A stretch of DNA of 64,000 bases from Platerodrilus igneus (lineage: Eukaryota; Arthropoda; Insecta; Coleoptera; Lycidae): NCBI GenBank assembly GCA_036346225.1, contig JARFIW010000170.1, positions 9,052,501 to 9,116,500 on the forward strand, read 5' to 3'. The translations under genes and the position numbers were made by a program. Below are positions 56,206-64,000 of this stretch, one piece after another. The notes beneath the pieces are model-generated. The model was not told where the DNA came from. It did not search any database and saw only the letters and a list, made by a program, of their open reading frames with translations. Position 1 is the stretch's first letter. Every line of letters begins with the position of its first letter.

Positions 56206-57420
56206 TTAAGTAGCATTTGGGTCGGCAGAAAATGGCTTAAGGTCTTTGATGTGCCACCTGCCTTGGCGTTTTCCTTCAGCATCCTGAAGTTCGTAGATAA
56301 GGGGACTAATGACACGAATGACCTTACAAAGAATAAATTTAGGGACCAATTTTGAAGAAAATTTCTTAGATGCATCCGATAAGACATAGTTCTTTTTCCA
56401 AACTTGTTCGCCCAAGGCGAAGGAAATATTTCGTTTACGTAAGTTATAGTAGTCCTTGCTCTTTTCGTAAGCTTTTAACAAATTTTTTCGAACGTCGTTA
56501 AAGATAGAAGGTAATGACTGTTGGTCCTTGTCCCAACGTACTTTATCGTCAAATTCAATTACGTTAGTATCGTCAGGCACTAAACCATAGTAACTCCCAT
56601 CGATTGGGGTATATCTTCCAAAAACAAGAAATGACGGAGTGAATTGGGTTGCTTCGTGTTTAGATGTACGCAAAGCTTGGGCAATTTCAAAGATATGTTC
56701 ATCCCATGTAGTATGGTCTGAATCAATATAAGACGAGATAGCGGTAATTAACACTCGATTTACTCTCTCGGTAGGGTTTACTTGGAGGTGATATTTTGCG
56801 TTAAACCAAATTTTTTGTACTTTGTAACTTTTAACGAAATTCTGAAAATCTTTAGAGATAAATTGTGCACCATTGTCACAAAGGATAATCTGAGGGACAC
56901 CAAAGATAAGAAAGACATTCTGTTCTAGGAATTTAATTAGAGCAGCGGAAGTAGCTTTACGTAAGGGTTGCACCATAACAAATTTAGAAAACCAATCGGT
57001 AACCACTAAAAGATATTGATTACCTCTTTTCGATCGGGGGAGAGGTCCTAATAAGTCAAGCGATATTAATTGAAAGGGATAAGATACACGTTTGAAGTTA
57101 CCCATTAAACAAGGGCGAGCATCTTGTGAACTCTTATGGGAACCACAAATTTTGCAGCTCTTAATGTAGCGACAAACAGATTGCTTAAGTGTGGGCCAGT
57201 AATATAATTCAGATATTTTAGCGAGAGTTTTTGTAACACCAAGGTGTGCAGCAATGGGATCGTCGTGACATAATTTGAGCACCTCACTGCGATTTGCAGT
57301 GGGCACGACCAGTTTCCATTCAGGGATATTCGATATTTTATGCGGGGACGAAGATGCAAATTTATATAGTCTATTATTAGTTACACGAAAGGTAGGAAAT
57401 TTGTCGGGATTATCGGAAAC
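56206..57420 (-). pseudogene. Gypsy integrase (frameshifted from upstream pol)
   Basis: The frame is open from about 57420 to the stop at 56206. An HHCC zinc module (HDDPIAAHLGVTKTLAKISE, YIKSCKIC) precedes the core. The core has SLDLLGPLPRSKRGNQYLLV (first Asp), IILCDNGAQFISKDF (second Asp) and NPTERVNRVL (Glu), in D,D-35,E spacing. The C-terminal part holds WDEHIFEIAQALRTSKHEAT and TPSFLVFGR, then a basic domain ending DLKPFSADPNAT. It cuts host DNA and joins the cDNA ends. A one-base loss near 57420 puts it out of frame with RNase H; otherwise all catalytic residues are kept. Confidence 0.93.
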
Positions 57421-59470
57421 TTTTTAATCATATTGAGGTACCAGGTATCCAGAATTAAATTTGGAAGGTTAAGAGAAACAACATCACGAGATAAGGCATC
57501 AGGTACGATATTTAATTTGCCAGGCCTATGCCTAACGTCAAAAGTAAATTGAGATATACGCAAGTTCCATCTTGCCAAACGACCTGCGGGCTGTTTCAAG
57601 TTATTAAGCCACGTGAGAGCTGCACAGTCAGTGATTACGGTAAAGTGTGTACCCTCGACATATCCTCTAAATTTCTCGATGCCAAAGATAACGCCCAATA
57701 ATTCCCGTTCGGTAGCAGAGTATTTTTGTTCGGCAGAAGTTAAGGCACGGTTCGCATAGGCGATTGGATGTTCTAAACCATTGCTTACCTGGAATAACAT
57801 TGCACCTAACCCAGTAAGTGAGGCATCGGTTTGTATAAAAAACTTATCATCGAAATTTGGAGAGATTAAGATAGGTGCTGAAGTGATTAATGTTTTAATT
57901 TGTTCGAAAGCCTGTTGGGATTCTAAATTCCACTCGACAGTTTGGGGTTTATTTTTATTTTTAATTAAAGCAGTAATGGGTGCGGATATAGTTGAAAGAT
58001 TGGGTAGAAAAATGCGATAATAGCTAATCATTCCAATTAAACGTTTGATTTCGGTAACAGTTTTAGGTGTTTTAAATTTAGTAATAGCATCGACTTTAGC
58101 AGGATCTGCTCGTAAGCCTGTCCCATCGATAATAAAACCGAGAAATGTGAGGGATGAACGACAAAATTGAGACTTTTCCCAGTTTATCTTAAAACCTGCT
58201 GCGTTTAAACGTTCTGCAACTTCATTTAATGCGGCGATATGTTCATCGAAAGAACTTGAGATAACTAAGATATCATCTAAAAATACAAAGGCACGTTCTT
58301 GATGTAAGATAGGACCTAACGTTTGATCCATAGTACGTTGTAAAGTTTGTGGAGCGTTACAGAGACCAAATGGCAAAAAATTATATTCGAAAAGACCCCG
58401 GCCTGGAACACAAAAAGCAGTTTTTTGACGAGAAGATAGGTCGAGAGGTATCTGATAAAAAGCTTGTCTAAGGTCGATAGATGAGATAAATTTTGCGTTA
58501 CGAAGCCTGCTTAAAATTGAGTCAGTTCTAGGTAGAGGGTAAGCGTCTGAAACAGTCACAGAATTCAACTTTCTGCCATCAAAACAGACACGCCATTCGT
58601 CATTCTTCTTCCGAACTAGTAATACAGGAGAGGTCCACGGTGAATTTGAGGGAGAGATAACACCAGATTCTAACATTTTGTCTATTTCAGCATGTAAATG
58701 CTTTTGTAAGGCAGGCGATAAGGGATATTGACGTTTCTTAAAAGGGAGGGCATCACCTGTAGAGATAACGTGTGTTGCCGTCGTAACACAACCCAGTTCG
58801 GAGGTATTAAGTTTGCGAAATTTGTCGATTGTAGCGTTAAGGGTTACATTTTGGGAGTCAGTAAGAGAGATTTTGTTAGATATTCCTGTAGATGCACAGG
58901 AGTTCGTTTTAATAGAGGTTTGCCATGAAAAATCCTGGAAGTAAAGTGACAGATTAAAAAGTTTACAGAAATCAACGCCTATTAGAAAGGGATACGCTAA
59001 TGCAGGGACAATCAAAAATAAAACGTCACGTTCAAGAGATTCTACTCGAATTTTTAACTTAAGGGAACCAGTTACATGTATTTGATTATCGTCAGCTAAA
59101 TTTATGGAAGTTTTTTCGGGAATAATTTGAATTTTGATATTTTGTTGAGATAATTGATGTAAACCTTCGTTATTTATAAGAGAACACGAAGAACCTGTAT
59201 CCAATAAAGCAATTACATTTAAGGAACCTATTGAAATAGATAAGTGTGGACGGTTATCGAAGGGTTTTTTAACAAGTTGTGAAACGGCAGCAGTCTTTTT
59301 ATGGTAAAAGGAATTGACGGTTTGTAACCACTTAGACCACTCGGCTGGGGTAGTATAGCATAATTCCTCTAAAGGTAAGGCATTTTGTACATTAATAGTA
59401 GCGGTATTATTATTAGATAAATTTAATGACGGTACAACGTTAGAAGTAGTTTTATGGTTTGAATTTATTG
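57381..59470 (-). pseudogene. Gypsy pol: protease, reverse transcriptase, RNase H
   Basis: This frame is -1 relative to gag and overlaps the gag end, so a -1 ribosomal frameshift is implied. It has no ATG until well inside. The aspartic protease shows LLDTGSSCSL. The RT has SSIDLRQAFYQIPL, PFGLCNAPQTLQRTMD and the catalytic FLDDIL. RNase H has FIQTDAS, ATERELLGVIF and VITDCAALTW (Asp, Glu, Asp), then the RHRPGKLNIVPDALSR ending. All catalytic residues are present over about 690 codons without a stop. The frame fails only at about 57420, where a base is missing before the integrase. The label pseudogene refers to that break. Confidence 0.93.
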
Positions 59471-60787
59471 GCGTCTGTGTCCGTTGGATGATTGGTGTTG
59501 AGGGCGATTTTGGTTTCTTGAGATATTCACACCCTGATTTGAAATATCTCGACGGGAGTTTCCCGATACGTTAGGATTACAGTTGGTGCAGTTAGATTTG
59601 TAAATATTTGCGCGACCACAACCATAACAAAAAATATTTCTAGGGTATGTGCAGACGGTATAGTTATGTCCACTTCGCTTGCAGTTCCAACAGGTAAGTG
59701 AGTTGTTAGTAACGGTAGAAGGAACGTTAAGTGTAGATACTTTACGGGAAGCTCGAACTTGGCAAGCTAAATCAGGTTCTAGAAGACCAGATAATTTCTC
59801 GGGCGGTGGCCGATATTTGTTAATTCTTGACCTCACTTCTTGAAGAGAACGACATAGGTCTTTAAAGTGGGCTAGCGAAGATATGGGCTGTAATGCCAAA
59901 CGTTCTGAGAAATAAGGGTTTAAATTTCTAAGTAATTGATCGATAATTTCGGATTCGGAAGGTTTTTTGTCGAGTTTGCTATATAAAGCTTCTAATGAGG
60001 TAATAAAAGAAACAACATTTTCGTCAGGACCTTGGGTTCGGTTACGTATTTCGTTCCAAAGGTCGTTAATATAGCCATAAGGTAGGAAGTCTCGTTTTAA
60101 ACACGCAACTAACTCTTCCCAGGTAGAAATTTGGTCTCGTATGTTTCTGTACCATATTAATGCAGAGTTTGCGAACAAGTCACCAGCTGAGACAAATAGG
60201 TCCTGGTCGGTACACCCGCGAGAGATTTTAAAATCATTGATACGATCAAGAAAGGATGATAAAGAGACCTTCGAATCAAACCCTTCGAAAGTGAGACCCC
60301 ATTTGTATACAGGTATAGATTTTCCTACAGGTTTGGGTGAAGCGATTACAAGATTTGAAAAGGGTAACGATATATCTACGTCTGCATTAGGATTAAGTCT
60401 TTCCAGAACAATCCCTTCAAGCAATAACACTTCGGACAACAAACTTTGTTTAGATTGAGTCGCTTGGTCGTCGTTATATAAAGATAGTAATTCAACACGT
60501 TGTTTGACGTGCATTATTCTCGAAGTCAATCTCCCTAGCTCGATATTACTAGCAGCAGGATCCGTTCTATTTATTATACCCGATATATCATCCAAAGATA
60601 ATTTAATTTCCGATACGTTAAGGGGCCAGTCGCCAACGGGTTTCTTTCAGATAGCAACGCTTTTCGTTTCCTGTGCCAAAATGGCCCTGAGCTGAGATCT
60701 CCTATCATTCTGATTACTAGCTGCGATAATATTCCTACACTCCAGCTCGTAGATCAATTCGAGGGATTTTAAATGTGAAACGTTCAT
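59465..60787 (-). pseudogene. Gypsy gag with two zinc knuckles, one premature TGA
   Basis: The ATG at 60787 (MNVSHLKSLELIYELECRNI) opens a 440-codon frame with a single in-frame TGA at 60647-60649 (codon 47). Downstream lie the capsid region (VYKWGLTFEGFDSKVSLSSF, ALIWYRNIRDQISTWEELVA, FLPYGYINDLWNEIRNRTQG) and two knuckles. The first is CWNCKRSGHNYTVC, a clean CCHC. The second, CYGCGRANIYKSNC, has Ile in place of His, as in several insect Gypsy groups. The RNA-binding tail is rich in Arg, Asn and Gln. Gag forms the particle shell; the single stop would truncate it or leave a product from an internal start. Confidence 0.9.
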
Positions 60788-62048
60788 TGTGAATAAAATA
60801 TTCAAGACACGATATATAAAATATAAAATAGTTAGGCAATTCGGGAGGTAATAAACGTTACAGCTATTTTAAGTTAATACGATACGGTATTTAGGGGTAA
60901 GAACTTGTTAGAAACGTCACCGATAAAGAATAATATGCAAATGTTAAAGCGTTAATTAATTAACACACTAAGGAAACACATTTAGGGTGTATGCAAGCAA
61001 AATCAATGTTCAATTAAATACATATTTTGTTGATAATTACAGAAAGGGCCCCAAAATAGAAAATGCACGCAGGTGATATGTTATTTAACCTATAAAAACA
61101 ACAACCTATAGTCAAACACTTCTTAAAAAGATGTAATAAGCAATTTATTTCACTCAGTGTTTTTAAACACAAGATTTTCTTGTGAAGGTATTTGAGATAT
61201 TGTTAATTGAAACAGTTGAAACGTAGAAGGATGTGCATTGAAGTTTCAAAAACGGGCTTTTAAGATTAAGAAAACGAACAAAGATATTTTAATAGGTAAT
61301 TTTGTAAATAAACTGTATTTAAAGACATAAGGTAAGGTAAATGCTTAACAAGGGGATATCTTCTCGATAAGTCACAGAAAAAAGCCCTTCAATTTAGAAA
61401 ATACACGCATGTAATGAATTATTTAGCCGATAACCACAAAAATCCATACTTTAACGTTACATAAAAAGATATTAAAAGGCAATTTATTTCGATAACGTTT
61501 GTAACATAAGGTTTCTTTAAAAACGAGTTTAAATAATAGTTAACAAGTGATTAAAACACTTTTTTTTTTATTATTTACGGCAAGGGTTATATTTTAGCTG
61601 ATATAGGGTTTTTAATTGTTACAATAAACGGTATTTAAGAAATGCAATTAAAATATTTATTATACTTACTTGAAAAAGTAAGGTTATCCCATAAATCCTT
61701 GGAGTTTATTTAGACACTACACACATTTTTAGATACATAACACATATTTGCAGATAAGTGCAGTTTGAATTTCATTATAAAACTACAATAAGATACATAG
61801 ATTAGCAATTTGATAAAAGATACATGTTACAATAACCAAGTTTACATTACAAGCCTAATCTGTCAATTCTGAAAATATTCTAGTGAATTTTTCCAAGTTG
61901 CCAACATGAAATTAAAACTTCACAGATATCTTAGGTAAGATAGATCATAAAATTTAAGGAGATTATTTAAATGAAAAATCATGTTTAAAATTAATCTAAA
62001 CATTCCATAGGTATAGTACCATCTAAGTAACACGTTGGAGCGACAAAT
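60788..62048 (-). other. 1.26-kb leader of the Gypsy element with a diverged tandem repeat
   Basis: This is the region between 5' LTR and gag. It holds two related units (about 61035-61230 and 61383-61580). Directly after the LTR on the minus strand is TTTGTCGCTCCAACGTGT, which resembles a Lys-type primer-binding site (GCGCCCAACGTG) with mismatches. Frames here are not coding. Confidence 0.6.
61035..61580 (-). repeat. Two-unit diverged tandem repeat in the Gypsy leader
   Basis: TAGAAAATGCACGCAGGTGA (61056) corresponds to TAGAAAATACACGCATGTAA (61396). AAAAAGATGTAATAAGCAATTTATTTC corresponds to the AAAAAGATATTAAAAGGCAA-type stretch near 61460. The period is about 340 bp. Confidence 0.7.
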
Positions 62049-62834
62049 TGTTATAGGACAACGGTAGTTAAAATTTAAAGTTCGATAATTACAACACCGG
62101 TAGCATGGTATAAGAGACACTATCACAGTTGGCAGCACCAAATCTTATACGGATTTCGGCGCGGTTCAACTACTGATGATGTCATCAATATTACGTAATA
62201 CTACGCAAATTTAAATAATTCAAAAACAAGGAAATAAGCGCATGCAAATTAAGTAACGAATTACTTACATTAGGTATCCTGTTTCCGCCTGAAATCGCGC
62301 TCCGGCAGGCTTCTAAACACTCCAGTCGGGGCTCCTCCCGGCGGAATTAAAGATGATACGCTGACGCTACCAAATGCGTACAAATCAGCACCGGCTAGCC
62401 GCGGTAGACATGGAGGACATCCACAGGCATGAAGTTCGAAAGTCCTTAGGTGGCGGTAGATTTGTACCTATGTAGGGATTTGACAGGAAGGAGGTAAAGG
62501 TAGACAAACAAAAAGATAATTAGAGAAGGAACTACATAGGTAAACCCTAACGATACGTTACCAAAGATAGAAACGTGCACTTAACACGACGATATCAGGT
62601 AAAAAGCCACGTTATCGCAAGAGAAGCGGAGAACTCTCCCACCCCATTGTCTAGTATTGCCCTAACCCTCTAGGGATATGCACTCTTGCGCAAACTCACT
62701 ACTATTACGTACGGAAGTACCGCCCAGTTCATTTAAAAGTTCCCGCGTACCGCGTATTTGAAAATTATGGCGGGAAACTTCCGTATATCAAAAAACTTAA
62801 CATAAAATGTTAAAGTGACCCTTGGCACGTAACA
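62049..62834 (-). repeat. 5' LTR (rightmost) of the young Gypsy element
   Basis: It is the same length as the left LTR, with substitutions at six places by eye: for example GGTAGG against GGCAGG, CTAACC against CTAAAC, and AACAG against AAAAG. The inverted tips TGTTA/TAACA are intact. Confidence 0.93.
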
Positions 62835-62838
62835 TCCT

Positions 62839-64000
62839 TGGATACATTTTTGTGCGTTACTTGGTCTACACAGATTAGCTTAACCTACTTTACTTTCCAC
62901 CAACCCTGCCGGCTATCAGAAATCGTAAATCAAAAACTCCTGCGGTTATCTTAACCTACACCATCCAACGGTAGGCATCCGAAAATCGGAAATCGTCTGC
63001 CCAGATCCTAATCCTATTTAACTTAGTTTTATTTCGCGACAGGCCCGTGTATATTAGACATGTGTTGTTTAGTTCTTTCTAAGGCGTTGTATGTTGTTTT
63101 CTTAGTTCGGTTCGTCTCTTGCTGTTCGTGTAGCATTTGTCATTCGTCGACGGTGTATTACCATATGTTTTGGGATGCCTACTTCGCCACGTTTGCACTC
63201 CTCAGAATCTGAATACTTATATCTTAAATTTGTATAATAAATATGAGTCGTATCCGTATTGAAATGTACAAGTCGTTCAGGTGAGTTTTTAGATATTCCA
63301 TTTTCAGTTTCTCTAGTATATTGACACTGAGCTAGTATACACTTTTCCCAGTGGTCCCGTTGTTGCAGCTGTTAATAAATGCGGATTGGTTTTCATACTG
63401 GTTTAAATCACAAAGTTGATTTGCGTTAAAAATTATAATCGCACTAGCCAATAGAGATAATAGATCTAACACTTGTCATATAAAAAAGTACGTGCTGAAT
63501 TACACCTTTCTCAAAAACTTAAATTACACGGAATCGCAATTGCGGCAAGGTCTCCCTTTAATTTTAATTGATTAATAATAAATGTACTTTTGTAAACTGA
63601 TACTTCTACGTACGAAGATTAGTTAAAAATTGGAAATAAAAACTAAAAACGACAAACGCTTCATGAAGTTAATTCTAAAGGAAACGATTTGTTAAATAGC
63701 CAACGACATGTGATCATGAAGATAGGAGTATCAGCAAGAGTTTGACGACCCAAAGCGCAAGTATAACTTTGTTTCAAACCTAAAACGACCATTTGTGTAT
63801 TATTAAGTAGATTAAGCTAGGATAAGTTTCTATTTTTCCTATAATTTGAGCAATTCTGATGTCAAAGCTCGATACAATTTTGATCCTTGCAAAAATTTCT
63901 GCTCGATGTCGTTAATCAGTTACACTGAAAGACGGCAATATAAGAATATTTAAATTATCCATGAAAAATTAAAGAAAATTTTATAACTGAAATATGAAAT
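62839..64000 (+). other. Right flank; possible first coding exon at 63243-63280
   Basis: Most of the flank is unremarkable. At 63243 an ATG (context AATAAATATGAGTC) opens MSRIRIEMYKSF and runs into CAG|GTGAGT at 63280/63281, a strong splice-donor match. The preceding 200 bp are richer in GC and pyrimidine than the rest and hold a second short ATG frame at 63175. If real, this would be the only host exon in the window, on the plus strand and leaving it to the right. Confidence 0.25.

Larger units (their letters stand above)
52700..62834 (-). mobile_element. Young Ty3/Gypsy LTR retrotransposon, 10.1 kb, nearly intact
   Basis: Two 786-bp LTRs start/end with TGTTA/TAACA and are flanked by the 4-bp repeat TCCT (52696-52699 and 62835-62838). 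By eye they differ at about six positions (under 1%), so insertion is recent. In the minus orientation the order is 5' LTR, a 1.26-kb leader, gag, a pol in the -1 frame, a 2.7-kb 3' region and the 3' LTR. Damage is limited to one stop in gag and one frameshift between RNase H and integrase. Confidence 0.95.

Noticed and set aside
1..64000. CRISPR arrays, bacterial operons, Shine-Dalgarno sites, riboswitches
   Set aside because: The content is eukaryotic. The regular repeats found are microsatellites, a minisatellite or transposon repeats without spacer-repeat architecture.

Overview
This is eukaryotic nuclear DNA, most likely from an insect and at least from an arthropod. It is AT-rich and gene-poor, and almost everything recognisable in it is a transposable element. 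The mix points to an arthropod: a Polinton/Maverick, BEL/Pao and Ty3/Gypsy retrotransposons, a hAT of the ZBED/GTF2IRD2-like type, pogo-like and mariner-like (DD41D-spaced) transposases, and Penelope-like tails. I found no intact host gene, no rRNA, no credible tRNA and no CRISPR. Many open frames in this AT-rich DNA are chance or antisense shadows and are left out.

Layout. 1-7.9 kb holds a decayed mariner-like transposase (1081-1830), a BEL/Pao polyprotein relic (2190-5850) and a 183-bp TA-flanked MITE (7683-7865). 8136-16212 is one hAT insertion with a perfect 8-bp target duplication. It is swollen by a giant inverted repeat, a palindrome-bearing repeat array and a 2.57-kb tandem duplication that carries the transposase twice. 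16.84-17.9 kb is a decayed array of a dozen or so C2H2 zinc fingers. 18013-34325 is a complete-ended Polinton with a perfect 6-bp target duplication. 34.77-37.97 kb is a pogo-like transposon, truncated at its 5' end, where a second mariner-like relic abuts it. 40286-44560 is a deleted Ty3/Gypsy element with both LTRs; it carries a foreign LTR and a macrodomain relic in the env position. 49.65-50.12 kb is a 0.4-kb near-perfect palindrome with Penelope/hammerhead-like features. 52700-62834 is a young Ty3/Gypsy element on the minus strand, with two 786-bp LTRs that differ at about six positions.

The Polinton is the centrepiece. It encodes virion-type genes in two divergent units separated by a 71-bp spacer. 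Leftward run the packaging ATPase, a conserved protein of unknown function, a coiled-coil fibre-like protein and a chromodomain integrase. Rightward run a PLA2/minor-capsid protein, an adenovirus-type protease, a single-jelly-roll penton, a 49-codon ORF, the double-jelly-roll major capsid protein and an exonuclease-like/unknown gene. The protein-primed DNA polymerase that defines autonomous Polintons is absent. The space is taken up by exceptionally long inverted termini (about 2.7 and 3.5 kb), and one of them contains another nested TIR transposon. Only the ATPase, penton and 49-codon genes read through cleanly; the rest carry frameshifts.

The least explained items are the polymerase-less Polinton with its in-frame fibre-integrase fusion, the macrodomain inside a Gypsy element, the TTGAMAA-stem-GAAAC motif shared by three loci, and a few protein-like open frames that match nothing I recognise.
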